From Myxococcales bacterium (lineage in GTDB: Bacteria > Myxococcota_A > Polyangia > Polyangiales > JADJMO01): a stretch of DNA of 64,000 nucleotides. Positions within the stretch are counted from its first letter, which is position 1; every line of letters starts with the position of its first letter. A program made the position numbers and the translations under genes. Shown piece by piece: positions 17,561 to 26,229 of the stretch. Below the pieces are notes generated by a model. It made no database searches. It was not told the DNA's origin and saw nothing but the letters and a program-made list of their open reading frames with translations. The stretch covers positions 1 to 64,000 of the forward strand of contig JADJMO010000037.1 in assembly GCA_016709545.1 (NCBI GenBank). Direction: 5' to 3'.

Positions 17561-18189
17561 AGTCTCGGGCGCTGGCCCTCGGCCTCGCGGCGGGGCTCCT
17601 CGCGACGACGGCGGTGGCGCAGCTCGGCGTGCGCAAGGCCACGTTCAGCTGGGGCGGCGAGAAGAAGGACATGCTGCGGGGGACCTTCGAGTTCAAGGAC
17701 GCGCTCGACAACGCGACCATGAAGGCGAAGATCTCGAAGGGCACCACGGTCACCGTGCTGATGCGCGGCTACGTGATCCCGAACGGCGGCGGAGATCCCA
17801 TCGTGCTGACGGCGCACACCTGCACGTTCGTCTACGACCTCTGGAACGAGGTCTACAAGGTGAGCGTCGACGGCGGGTCGGCGAAGTCGAAGATCAACAT
17901 GATCGGCGTGCACCGCGCCTGTACCGAGCTGGTGGACCACCCCATCGCCGAGCGCTTCCGGCTCAAGAACGGCCCCTCGGCGTACTACCTCGCGGTGAAG
18001 GTCGAGGTGAACCCCACCGACGAGAAGAAGATCGCGCAGATCAAGGCGTGGGTGACGCGGCCCGCCGGGGCCACGGGCGGCATCAGCCTCGGCGACGCGC
18101 TGTTCTCCACGTTCGTCGGGCTGTTCATGAAGAACATCCCCACCGCGGACTGGACGGTGGATTTCCGGACGGCGGCGTTCCCGCCCTAA
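17557..18189 (+). CDS. Exported protein of unknown function
   Basis: 210 aa with a clear signal peptide (MKSRALALGLAAGLLATTAVAQ). The mature part is beta-rich with one central hydrophobic segment. No domain is recognised with confidence; the layout (about 190 residues, exported, beside a membrane protein) recalls DUF4390. Its GTG overlaps the stop of the barrel protein, suggesting a joint outer-membrane role. The last 64 bp of the gene are duplicated at 20436-20498. Confidence 0.65.
   Translation: MKSRALALGLAAGLLATTAVAQLGVRKATFSWGGEKKDMLRGTFEFKDALDNATMKAKISKGTTVTVLMRGYVIPNGGGDPIVLTAHTCTFVYDLWNEVYKVSVDGGSAKSKINMIGVHRACTELVDHPIAERFRLKNGPSAYYLAVKVEVNPTDEKKIAQIKAWVTRPAGATGGISLGDALFSTFVGLFMKNIPTADWTVDFRTAAFPP
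18125..18188 (+). repeat. Direct repeat flanking an islet, left copy
   Basis: 64 nt at the 3' end of the exported-protein gene. The right copy at 20436-20498 differs by one substitution and one deleted T. Together they frame 2.25 kb of unrelated sequence. Confidence 0.85.
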
Positions 18190-18200
18190 CCGCCGTGGGA

Positions 18201-18335
18201 TCACGGAACCGTTCCGGCCAGGCGGAATCCGTAGCTCGAAGCCCGGAAGAAGTTGGGGGTCCCCGTGTGCGCCGAGACGCGACACATCGCTGAGGGAGAG
18301 ACCGCGTTGCCACCGCGGATTGCTGGCTCCTCATC
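18201..18335 (-). pseudogene. C-terminal remnant of a formylglycine-generating-enzyme (SUMF1) domain
   Basis: The last about 40 codons of a minus-strand frame read AIRGGNAVSPSAMCRVSA and then SSYGFRLAG before the stop at 18201. This matches the RGGSW...CR...R....GFRLA end of FGE/SUMF1 domains. No start or upstream domain remains. It begins 12 bp from the left direct repeat, so it may have come with the islet. Confidence 0.5.
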
Positions 18336-18755
18336 GGTTCCCGCTCGACCGGATCCTTCGGTGCAACCAACAGCGGACTTGCACGAATGGCAGCGATCTC
18401 GGCGTGGCGGCTGGTCTTCCACGCCAGGCCTTGCCGAACAGCGAGGTGGCTGACGGGCATGGACGCAGCGTTGAGTGAAGTACAGCAGAAGGCACTCGGC
18501 AGTACGACACCGCGGCAGGGCGCCACACCAGCAGCTCAGTGACACCTGAGATCCAAGGTCGAGTTCAAATAGTCCCGAAATCCTCGATCTACACTCTGGA
18601 CGGTCCTTGAGCCACCGAGCCCTACAACTCCCTGGCGGGGGTGATAGGGCCCCAAATGGGTTACGGCAGCCGGTCGCGGGCGCCGAGCTGGGCTCCGGCG
18701 CATCTTGCGGCGATTCGTAACGGGTGCCCGTTCGGAGTAGACTTGCTTTGGCTCC
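18336..18755. other. Intergenic, no gene recognised
   Basis: 420 bp between the SUMF1 remnant and the TPR-like gene. Several short frames exist, but none shows codon bias or homology I recognise. Base composition is less GC-rich than the flanks. Confidence 0.4.
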
Positions 18756-19616
18756 ATGCTGCCTGCCACCAAGCTGACCGAGAGATTCGAGCGCCTCGCT
18801 TCGCTGCTCCGCTCGCCGACGGTCTTCGAGATCCAGCGGATGATTCGGGACTCGGAGTCCGAGTTGTCTAGCGTGTCCTCAGAGTTGGCTGCCGACATTC
18901 ACAACTTCCTCGGCGTCGCCAATGGCCGGATCGGTCGGTATCAAAAGGCCCTCTATCACGGGCGCATCGCAGCTCGTCTGCAGCCAGGAAACAAGACCCA
19001 CAAGCAGAGTCTCGGAATCTTCGAGCTCGGCTTGGGCTCCAACAGCGCTGCGCTCGAGCACCTAATTGAGGCTTCGGAAGCGCTGCCCGACGACTACGTG
19101 ATCCTTGCGAACCTCGCGGAAGCATTCGCGAAGGCGGGCGATCCAGAGACCGCGCGGGATGCACTGGCTGAAGCAATCCGCATCGCAGAGGCCAACCCTC
19201 GGTCGACTGAGTTCTTTGGAAGGTTCGAGCGCAACCCGGCCGAGCGTTTGCTGTTTTTCGCGTGCCTTGCGGCCGACTGCGGTTTCGCCGCGGACGCACT
19301 AATCCTGCTGCATCGATGCATGAAGATGGAGTACGGCGACCGTGTACCCGAGTCGCCGCTCACGCTCGTGCGCGAGCACCCACAGCTGCTGCCATGGGCT
19401 CTATGGGAGCTCGCGCCCTCGCGAACACTGGGCGAGATCGTGAATCGGGTGCAGCGAATGAGTCCGGAAGTCGCGCGAATGCAGCTTGTTGCGTTCTCTC
19501 AGCCCGTCGGCGAACCTTTCGCGAAGCACGCCGAGGTGCACGCCGAAACACTTGAGTGGGTGCGCCCCCTCTTCGACAGAGCCCATGAAGAGGTGGTGAG
19601 TGAGGCCGACGGATGA
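18756..19616 (+). CDS. TPR-like helical protein, partner of PemK-like gene
   Basis: 286 aa, soluble. Residues about 45-150 form three TPR-like helix pairs (GVANGRIGRYQKALYHGRIA, LGLGSNSAALEHLIEASEAL, ANLAEAFAKAGDPETARDAL). The C-terminal half is helical without a known motif. Its stop overlaps the next ATG (ATGA), so the two genes are coupled. Codon use is less GC3-biased than surrounding core genes, consistent with acquisition. It may be the antitoxin, or a regulator, of the PemK-like protein; this is inference. Confidence 0.6.
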   Translation: MLPATKLTERFERLASLLRSPTVFEIQRMIRDSESELSSVSSELAADIHNFLGVANGRIGRYQKALYHGRIAARLQPGNKTHKQSLGIFELGLGSNSAALEHLIEASEALPDDYVILANLAEAFAKAGDPETARDALAEAIRIAEANPRSTEFFGRFERNPAERLLFFACLAADCGFAADALILLHRCMKMEYGDRVPESPLTLVREHPQLLPWALWELAPSRTLGEIVNRVQRMSPEVARMQLVAFSQPVGEPFAKHAEVHAETLEWVRPLFDRAHEEVVSEADG

Positions 19617-20101
19617 CCTTCGATGGACGCGGACGCTACCAAGCGTCCAGGGCGCAGCAGACGGCACACGGTCTCGCCCCACAGGCACTCGTGCCGAACA
19701 TGGTCCCAGGCGCTGTCTTTGTCGTCGCTGATCATCGTGTGTCGATGCCGCACCCGATCGGGGTCACGCGTGACATCCACCCGACGCGCCGAGTGATCAT
19801 CGTGTCAGGTCACGTGCTAACGCGAGCCGTGCGTCCGAACACCCTCTTGATCGTGCCCTGCTCTGCAAGCAGAGGCTCAGTGGGCCCGCATGACCTGCTG
19901 CTGCCCGACGACGAAGCCGCGTTCACAAGCGAGAAGGTGGTTGCCGTCGCGAGCCTGCTCGGCCCGATCCTAAAATCCGACCTACAGAGCCATGTCGGAG
20001 ACCTCCGCACCGAGACTCTGGAGCGACTCCAAGCGGTCATCCTGGCAAACCTCGGGGTGGTCTCGTTTCCTATGATCGCCGTGCCGACACCGAAGTCCTA
20101 A
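19613..20101 (+). CDS. PemK/MazF-like protein (putative toxin)
   Basis: 162 aa. After a 30-residue leader comes VPGAVFVVADH, then TRRVIIVSG, PNTLLIVPCSAS, a DLLLPDDEAAF strand, SEKVVAVASLLGPI and a C-terminal helix LERLQAVILANLG. This strand order matches the SH3-like PemK/MazF endoribonuclease fold. The catalytic residues cannot be assigned safely. It is longer at the N-terminus than usual (about 110 aa). It is coupled to the TPR-like gene. Confidence 0.55.
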   Translation: MTFDGRGRYQASRAQQTAHGLAPQALVPNMVPGAVFVVADHRVSMPHPIGVTRDIHPTRRVIIVSGHVLTRAVRPNTLLIVPCSASRGSVGPHDLLLPDDEAAFTSEKVVAVASLLGPILKSDLQSHVGDLRTETLERLQAVILANLGVVSFPMIAVPTPKS

Positions 20102-20435
20102 ACGCGAGGTACGAAAGTGGAAGGGGCGACTCGCCACAGCCATGGTGGCAGATGCGCCCACGTGCTCGCACGGAACACGCGACGACCGACGAGGTCCCAG
20201 CCCGTAGGCCACAGACGGGTGTGTCCGCGCCGAGATCTGCGCCTGCCGAGTGGACACTCGCATCAGCTTGCCGGGCTCGCACGACGCCAGAGTCACCAGC
20301 AGTCCGATCGTGGTCATTGCGAGAGCGCTCGTCATTGCTATTCCGGTTTGTGCGAAGCAATCGCCAGATGCATCGCGCTGTTCATCAAGACCGCCAGGAG
20401 CAGTGCCTTGGTGGTCCACGCCAGACCTGCTTTGA
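20102..20435. other. Intergenic, possible lipoprotein remnant
   Basis: 334 bp before the right direct repeat. A minus-strand frame starting at 20335 begins MTSALAMTTIGLLVTLASC, a lipoprotein-like signal, but the rest looks non-coding. I see no other gene. Confidence 0.25.
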
Positions 20436-20498
20436 TCATGAAGAACATCCCCACCGCGGACTGGACCGTGGATTCCGGACGGCGGCGTTCCCGCCCTA
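20436..20498 (+). repeat. Direct repeat flanking an islet, right copy
   Basis: 63 nt, near-identical to 18125-18188. It ends in the stop codon of the minus-strand gene at 20496. This suggests that the exported-protein gene and that gene were once directly convergent neighbours. Confidence 0.85.
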
Positions 20499-21134
20499 GA
20501 TCGTCTTGTACGGGAAGTACTTGGCCTGGATCTTCACGAAGCACGCGCGGTGCGACACGAACGGCTCCACGGGGCAGTAGTACGTCTTGCGGTTGAGCCA
20601 GCCGTCGTACCAGAGCTGGAGCTCGGTCGACTCGTACCTCGGCCCGGAGCCCGAGCAGCCGGCGCCTTCCTTCTGCGCCTTCTGGAACTGCGCGCTGCCG
20701 AGCCAGCGCCCGAGGGCCACGCAGTCCGGCGGGTCCATGGTCTTGGTGCGCAGGGCGCCCCCACGGTCGAGCGAGACCACGCAGGTGGAGGGATCGAAGC
20801 GGAAGATCTCGTGGCACGTGAAGTCGCCGCACTCGCGCTGGTAGGTCACGTCGCGCACCGACTTGGGGTCGGTCGGCCCGACGTCGCCGAAGCAGTCGAG
20901 CGCGGGCGGCGGGTCGGGCGGCGGATCGGTGGGGCCACCGTCGACGGCGGGCCCGAGGTCGACGGCCACGTCGCTCGACGGGCCGGCGTCGGTGGGGACG
21001 GTGTCGAACGAGGCGGTGTCGAGCGCGAGCGGGGCATCGTCGAGGGCGAGGGCGTCGCCGGCGTCGTCCGTCGCGAGCACGCGACCACCGCACGCCGAGA
21101 GCGAGACCAGGAGTAAGCAAGCGAGGGAGCGCAT
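20496..21134 (-). CDS. Putative lipoprotein
   Basis: 212 aa. The signal MRSLACLLLVSLSAC gives a good lipobox (LSAC). An 60-residue Asp/Ala/Pro linker follows, then a compact Cys-containing domain (CFGDVG, RECGDFTCHEIFRF, CVVSLDRG, CPVEPF, RACFVKIQ) with six or more cysteines, likely disulfide-bonded. The fold is not recognised. Confidence 0.65.
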   Translation of the reverse strand: MRSLACLLLVSLSACGGRVLATDDAGDALALDDAPLALDTASFDTVPTDAGPSSDVAVDLGPAVDGGPTDPPPDPPPALDCFGDVGPTDPKSVRDVTYQRECGDFTCHEIFRFDPSTCVVSLDRGGALRTKTMDPPDCVALGRWLGSAQFQKAQKEGAGCSGSGPRYESTELQLWYDGWLNRKTYYCPVEPFVSHRACFVKIQAKYFPYKTI

Positions 21135-21185
21135 GTTCGCAGCGTAGCGCGTGGGCCGACCGCGGACTCGGCGCGAGCGAAGATG

Positions 21186-21587
21186 TCACCGCTCGAAGCG
21201 GGCGACCTCGGGGCCGGAGGCGCCCCCTTGCGGATCGGTCGGCTTGAGCGAGACGGACGTGCCGCCCCGACAGTCGGCGACGAGCAGCGGGAGCTTGATC
21301 TCCACGGTCCCGAGCAAGAGCGGATCGGGCCCCAGCTCCACGACCTCGGGGCGGATGGCCTGCATCCCGGCGGGGCAGAGGTTCGGCCACTTCTCCTGCG
21401 GCCACGCCTTCACCGTGCGCGTGATGGGCGCACCGCCGGCCGGCGTGAACACGACCTTGTCCGCGGCGATGGTCACCGCGAGCCCCGCGTGCGGCCCGCT
21501 CTTGCACTGCAGCGTGCCTGGCTCGAGCTTGACCAGCTTGGCGCCGCAGCCGGCGAGGACGACGAAGGCGAGGGGGGCGAGCCGCAT
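21186..21587 (-). CDS. Small putative lipoprotein
   Basis: 133 aa from ATG 21587. Signal MRLAPLAFVVLAGC (lipobox LAGC). The mature part is beta-rich (VTIAADKVVFTPAGG, VVELGPDPLLLGTVEIKLP) with two further cysteines. Domain unknown. Confidence 0.6.
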   Translation of the reverse strand: MRLAPLAFVVLAGCGAKLVKLEPGTLQCKSGPHAGLAVTIAADKVVFTPAGGAPITRTVKAWPQEKWPNLCPAGMQAIRPEVVELGPDPLLLGTVEIKLPLLVADCRGGTSVSLKPTDPQGGASGPEVARFER

Positions 21588-21668
21588 CGCGCCATCGTCG
21601 CCGGACACGACGGCGCGGGCAATCAGAACGCGGACGCGGCTTTGACGGCGCCTGCGCGCCACCGCATC

Positions 21669-21917
21669 ATGACCTGGTGGATCTCTGGCCGAAGGTCGAT
21701 CCGGCGCTGCGCGCGCCTCCTCTCCGAGCTGCGCACGCGTCAACGTCAGGCCGCCGCGCGCCTCACGCCGGCCGAGCGGATCGCCCGTCTCTTCGAGCTG
21801 GTCGCCTTCGCCGAGCGGGTCCGTCCTTCTCCCGACCCGGGCCGGCGGACGGACGAGTCCTGGGACGACCTGCGGGCCATGAAGGCGCGCTTCCGGCGGG
21901 TCGATGCCGGCGGTTGA
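21669..21917 (+). CDS. Small helical protein, putative antitoxin of nucleotidyltransferase pair
   Basis: 82 aa, strongly helical and Arg-rich (LLSELRTRQRQAAARLTPAERIARLFELVAFAERV), ending DESWDDLRAMKARFRRV. It overlaps the nucleotidyltransferase start by 14 bp. The pairing of a short basic helical protein with an AbiEii-type nucleotidyltransferase is the layout of type II/IV toxin-antitoxin modules. No DNA-binding motif is certain. Confidence 0.5.
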   Translation: MTWWISGRRSIRRCARLLSELRTRQRQAAARLTPAERIARLFELVAFAERVRPSPDPGRRTDESWDDLRAMKARFRRVDAGG

Positions 21918-22449
21918 GGGCAGCCACCTCGAGGAGACCCTGCGTCGGCTCGAGGTCTTGCTCCAGCGGTGGCCCCACGCGGCGGCGGTGATCGGTGGTG
22001 TCGCGATCGTGGCCCGCGTCCGGCCGCGCCACACCGACGACGTGGACGTGGTCGTGGTCGTCCCGAGCGGTGCCGGCCAGCGGTTCCTGGATCTCGCGCA
22101 CGAGCTCGGCTGGACCGACGAGCCCGCGGAGACGAAGCTGCTCCTCGAGGGGGGGCTCTTGCACCTCTCGCCCTCGCCGGGTGGAGCGGCGGTCGACTTC
22201 ATCTTCGTCGACAGCACGTTCTTGCAAGAGGTCGTCGAGCGCTCGTCGCGTCTCGATCTGGGGGTCGCGACGCTGCCGGTCGTCAGCATCGAGGATCTGT
22301 TGCTCCTGAAGCTCGAGGCCCATCGCCCGGAGGACATCGACGACATCCTGGCGATCAAGGACGTCGGCGGCCTCGACCTCGACCGGCTGCGGCGAGATGC
22401 GGAGCAGCTCGGTCTGCTGGACCGCCTCGAACTCTACCTCGGTTCTTGA
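21904..22449 (+). CDS. Nucleotidyltransferase, AbiEii/MenA-like
   Basis: 181 aa. AAVIGGVAIVARVRPRHTDDVDVVV contains the GG...DxD signature of minimal nucleotidyltransferases (about residues 28-52). AAVDFIFVD supplies the third acidic residue, and ASLPVV/SIEDLLLLKLEAHRPEDIDDIL is the typical C-terminal motif of the AbiEii group. Such enzymes can act as toxins by nucleotidylating tRNA or other targets. Here it may equally be a housekeeping orphan. Confidence 0.7.
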   Translation: MPAVEGSHLEETLRRLEVLLQRWPHAAAVIGGVAIVARVRPRHTDDVDVVVVVPSGAGQRFLDLAHELGWTDEPAETKLLLEGGLLHLSPSPGGAAVDFIFVDSTFLQEVVERSSRLDLGVATLPVVSIEDLLLLKLEAHRPEDIDDILAIKDVGGLDLDRLRRDAEQLGLLDRLELYLGS

Positions 22450-22456
22450 CTGCCCA

Positions 22457-22918
22457 TCACTCGACGATGTGCACGAGCTCGATCTCGAAGACCAGCGTGG
22501 CGTGACCCGGGATCTTCGGGGGCGATCCCGCCTCGCCGTACCCGAGGCGCGGCGGGACCACGAGCTTGCGCTTGCCGCCCTTCTTCATGCCGATCACGCC
22601 GAGGTCCCACCCGCGGATGACGGTGCCGTTGCCGACGATGAACGTGAACGACTTGCCCGAGCCCTTGGAGCTGTCGAACACGGTGCCGTCGGTGAGCATG
22701 CCCGTGTACTCGACGGAGATCGCCGAGCCCTTCTTGACCTCGGGCCCCGTGCCCTCGACGAGGTCGGTCGACTCGAGGGTGTCGGAGGGCGCGCCGCTCG
22801 CGCTGGCGGACGCGGTGGTCGGCGGGGGCTCCTTCGGCGGGGCGACCGGCGGCGTGCAGGCGACGGCGAGGCCCAACGTGGTGGAGATGGCCAGCGAGAC
22901 GACGACGGGGGCGCGCAT
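22457..22918 (-). CDS. FKBP-type peptidyl-prolyl isomerase, lipoprotein
   Basis: 153 aa. A signal with Cys at about residue 21 (LGLAVAC) and a Pro/Ala/Ser linker lead to one FKBP domain (about 55-153). Motifs are VEYTGMLTDGTVFDSSKG, VIRGWDLGVIGMKKGGKRKL and PPRLGYGEAG, with the active-site Tyr, Asp and Trp residues kept. It folds periplasmic or surface proteins around proline. The gene is convergent with the nucleotidyltransferase gene. Confidence 0.9.
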   Translation of the reverse strand: MRAPVVVSLAISTTLGLAVACTPPVAPPKEPPPTTASASASGAPSDTLESTDLVEGTGPEVKKGSAISVEYTGMLTDGTVFDSSKGSGKSFTFIVGNGTVIRGWDLGVIGMKKGGKRKLVVPPRLGYGEAGSPPKIPGHATLVFEIELVHIVE

Positions 22919-22993
22919 GCCGCGACCCTAGTGGCGAAGGCTTGCGATGGCGAGCCTCGCGTCCAACGGAGCTTCGTGGAAGGCTCGCGCCAC

Positions 22994-23968
22994 ATGCGCG
23001 CGCTCGTCTGCACGGAGCTCACCGGCCTCTCCGGCCTCTCGGTCCAGGACCTCCCTTCACCTCCCGTGGGCCCCTCCGACGTGCGCATCCGCGTGCGCGC
23101 GGCCGGCGTGAACTTCGCGGACACGCTGGTGATCCGCGGCGCCTACCAGGAGAAGCCGGCGCTGCCGTTCGTGCCGGGGAGCGAGGCCGCGGGCGAGATC
23201 CTCGAGGTCGGCGCCGACGTGCGCGCGTTCGCGGTCGGCGACCCGGTGGTCGCGATGCTGCGCATCGGCGCGTTCGCGGAGGAGGCGGTGGCCGCGGTGG
23301 GTCGCGTGCACCGCCTGCCCGCGGGGGTGGACTTCGCGGTCGCCGCGGGCTTCCCGGTCGCGTACGGCACGGCGCACGTGGCGCTGGCGCGTCGCGCGGG
23401 GCTGCGCCGCGACGAGGTGCTCGTGGTGCACGGCGCGGCCGGCGGCGTGGGGCTCGCAGCGGTCGAGGTGGGGCGCGCGCTCGGGGCGCGGGTGATCGCG
23501 ACGGCGTCTTCGGACGAGAAGCTCGCGGTGGTGCACGGCCACGGCGCGCACGAGGTGATCCACACCGGCCGCGAGGACGTGAAGGCCCGCGTGAAGGAGC
23601 TCACCGGCGGCAAGGGCGCGGACGTGATCTTCGACCCCGTGGGCGGCGACCTGTTCGACGCGAGCGTGCGCTGCCTCGCGACCGAGGGGCGGCTGCTCAC
23701 GATCGGCTACGCGAGCGGCCGCATCCCGCAGGTGCCCGCGAACCTGCTGCTCGTGAAGAACGCGGTGGTGATCGGCGTGTACTGGGGCGCCTACCTCGAG
23801 AAGGACCCGCACGTGGTGCACGAGTCGCTCGACCAGCTGCTCGCGATGCTGGGCCGCGGCGTGCTGCGTCCGCGCGTGGACTCGCGGGTGCCGCTCAACG
23901 AGGGCGGCTCGGCGATCGCCACGCTCGGGGACCGGCGCGCGATCGGCAAGGTGGTCATCGTCTTGTAG
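22994..23968 (+). CDS. NADPH:quinone oxidoreductase, zinc-free MDR family
   Basis: 324 aa, typical QorA length. The N-terminal GroES-like half has VRAAGVNFADTLVIRGAY and PFVPGSEAAGEI. The NADPH motif is VHGAAGGVGLAAVEVG (AAxGGVG) at about residue 148. GGDLFDASVRCLATEGRL follows. No structural-zinc cysteines. It reduces quinones or enoyl-type substrates with NADPH. Its end overlaps the convergent hydrolase by 14 bp. Confidence 0.85.
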   Translation: MRALVCTELTGLSGLSVQDLPSPPVGPSDVRIRVRAAGVNFADTLVIRGAYQEKPALPFVPGSEAAGEILEVGADVRAFAVGDPVVAMLRIGAFAEEAVAAVGRVHRLPAGVDFAVAAGFPVAYGTAHVALARRAGLRRDEVLVVHGAAGGVGLAAVEVGRALGARVIATASSDEKLAVVHGHGAHEVIHTGREDVKARVKELTGGKGADVIFDPVGGDLFDASVRCLATEGRLLTIGYASGRIPQVPANLLLVKNAVVIGVYWGAYLEKDPHVVHESLDQLLAMLGRGVLRPRVDSRVPLNEGGSAIATLGDRRAIGKVVIVL

Positions 23969-25014
23969 GTCGCGCGAGCACGCCGAGGAGACCCACCATC
24001 GCGGTGAGCTCGCCGACGAGCTCCGCGGGGGTCGGGAGCGACGCGCCGGTGTGGGCGTAGAGCCCGGTGACGATCTTGCGCGTGGGGAGGGCGCCGCGGG
24101 CGGCGACGAGCTTCTCGGCCTCGAACCAGGGGATGACGTCGTCCTCGCGCCCGTGGACGATGGTGAGCGGGGCGCGCACGTTCGGCAGGTGCGGGCGCGG
24201 ATCGGCAAACGCGAAGGTGTCGCCGGCGCCGTCGAGCGCGGCCTCGAGGTGGGGCAGGGGGTCGTCGCCGGAGAGGCCGCAGCCGAGGAGGAAGACGCGG
24301 CGATCGTCGGGGGAGAGGTGCTGGGCGATGTCGTGCGCAATCGGGTCGCGCGCGCCCTTGAGCTTGAGCTCCTTCTTGCCCCACGTGCGGTGGACCATTT
24401 CCCGCAGCGCGCGCTCGACGACGACGCGGTCGCACGGGAGGTCGAGCAGATCGAGCAGGTGGAGCCAGACGACGGGGGCGTTGAGCGGGTCGTGCGGGAG
24501 CTCGAGGGCCTGCCCATCGAAGGTCGCGCGGCCGGTGAGGCAGAAGCGCAGGGTGGGGCGGAACTCGCAGAAGCCGCCGAAGAGGACGACGCCGCCCATG
24601 GGACGGTCGCGCGGCGAGGCCGATGGCGGGCAGCGAGCCGAAGGAGATGCTGAAGAGGGCCGGGTGCGGGTGCTCGCGCTCCAGGGCGTCGAAGGCCAGG
24701 GCCAGATCGTCGGTCGCGGTGGCGGCGATCTTCATGGCCACGTGGTCGGGGAGGAACGGCGCGTCCACGAGGAAGCCGGCACGGGCGAGGATGCGGCAGA
24801 AGCGGTCGAACCGCGGGTCGTCGGCGCCCAGGAAGTGGATGCCGGGCGCCACGAGGTAGGCGCCGCGTGGCTCGCCGTGGGGGCGGTAGCGGTAGACCCG
24901 CATGGGGCCGCGGGGCGTGGGGAGCCGGCGCTGCTCGCGCGGGATGGCGCGCGGCGTGGCGTGGTCGCCGGCCCAGGGGCCGAGCCAGCGGAGGAGGGAG
25001 AGCTGTGGAGTCAC
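23955..25014 (-). CDS. Alpha/beta hydrolase (frameshifted)
   Basis: About 352 aa if repaired. From GTG 25014 the first frame gives strand and helix elements and the nucleophile elbow FSISFGSLPAIG (about residue 120). At about 24600-24640 the frame changes, and the rest (MGGVVLFGGFCEF, then VHGREDDVIPWFEAEKL with the acid and LYAHTG with the His) continues to 23955. The length of 1060 nt means one extra base. The substrate is unknown. The true start could also be the Met 37 codons further in. Confidence 0.65.
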
Positions 25015-25045
25015 CGCCTCCGGAGGGGTATCAGTCGTGTCGGGG

Positions 25046-25074
25046 TTGACAAGGGACCGTGCGAATGCGACAAC
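25046..25074 (+). promoter_or_regulatory. Promoter of tRNA-Pro
   Basis: Perfect -35 TTGACA (25046-25051) with a weak -10 (GACAAC, 25069-25074, 17-bp spacer). A start near 25081 would give a 20-nt leader before the tRNA. Confidence 0.45.
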
Positions 25075-25096
25075 CCGCGCCCCGTCGACGAGGCGG

Positions 25097-25401
<305 letters not shown>

Positions 25402-25445
25402 TTGTCGGTGGGCCTTCGGGCCCACGACCACAGCCCTTGGTCCAG

Positions 25446-25577
25446 AGTCGACTCCACAGTCGGGCGGAGTTGACTCCACGGTCGGGCGGAGTCGACTCCA
25501 CGGTCGGGCGGAGTCGACTCCACGGTTGGGCGGACTCGACTCCACGGTCGGGCGGAGTCGACTCCACAGATGGGCGC
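25446..25577 (+). repeat. 22-bp palindromic tandem repeat, six units (array 1)
   Basis: Six consecutive 22-bp units with core GGAGTCGACTCC (palindrome) separated by CACGGTCGGGC-type linkers, only 1-4 differences each. The unit equals about two helical turns, so the palindromes lie on the same DNA face. Related arrays are at 28591, 33834, 43917 and 50131. No convincing coding potential. Confidence 0.9.
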
Positions 25578-25637
25578 CGAGCAGTCAGCGCACCAACGCC
25601 CCGCGGGAAGGCCGAGCGGTGACACCGTCTTGCGGGC

Positions 25638-25943
25638 TCACCGCAGGGCCAGGACCACCGAAACGGCGGCCAGCGCAATCAGGGCGACGGCGATCACCAA
25701 CCACATGCGGCGCGGACGGGAGGGTGGCGGCGCTGGATCGTCAGGGATCGGTGGAGCGCCGTAGGCGGTGAAGAGCATGGGTGCCTCCGGCAGTTCATGT
25801 GCGCCGGCGCGCGGACCGAACAGGACCTCCGGTGGTGGCATGGGAACGACGCCGGGCATCTGCGCGTGGCCGCAGAACGGGCACTCCTTCTCCGCGACCT
25901 CGACGTGGCGACCGCAGGCGGCGCATGCTCGAAGCGTCGTCAT
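25638..25943 (-). CDS. Small zinc-ribbon membrane protein
   Basis: 101 aa from ATG 25943. N-terminal ACAACGRHVEVAEKECPFCG is a CxxC...CxxC zinc ribbon (residues 7-25). A Pro-rich linker is followed by one C-terminal membrane helix (MWLVIAVALIALAAVSVVLA). The topology suggests a cytoplasmic zinc ribbon tethered to the inner membrane. Function unknown; this architecture is common in myxobacteria. Confidence 0.6.
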   Translation of the reverse strand: MTTLRACAACGRHVEVAEKECPFCGHAQMPGVVPMPPPEVLFGPRAGAHELPEAPMLFTAYGAPPIPDDPAPPPSRPRRMWLVIAVALIALAAVSVVLALR

Positions 25944-26229
25944 CGCTTCGCAGTGTAGCCGTGGAGCCGAGGAAGAGGCGACGGTGGAGACCTCTACCGT
26001 CGTCGACGAGCTCTTCTCGTCGTGCGGTCGAAGGTGCAATCAGCTGCACGGCTCGCAACTCGCAACACAGTTGGCTTGCGGCTCTTCGGCCGTCGTCGTT
26101 CGTGAGCATCGGCGAGGAGAAGAGAAGCCTCGGTGCGCACAACGGCCCATCGCCGCTTGTGTCGCGCTTCGTCGATTTCCCGCGGTGGATCCGACGGGCG
26201 TGGTGTCGTGGCGCTGGGAGGAAGATGAA

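Noticed and set aside
18560..18580. Possible tRNA T-arm (GTTCAAAT) in the islet
   Set aside because: No matching acceptor or anticodon stems around it.
25446..25577. CRISPR array
   Set aside because: The 22-bp units adjoin directly with only small linkers that repeat too; there are no unique spacers and no cas genes.
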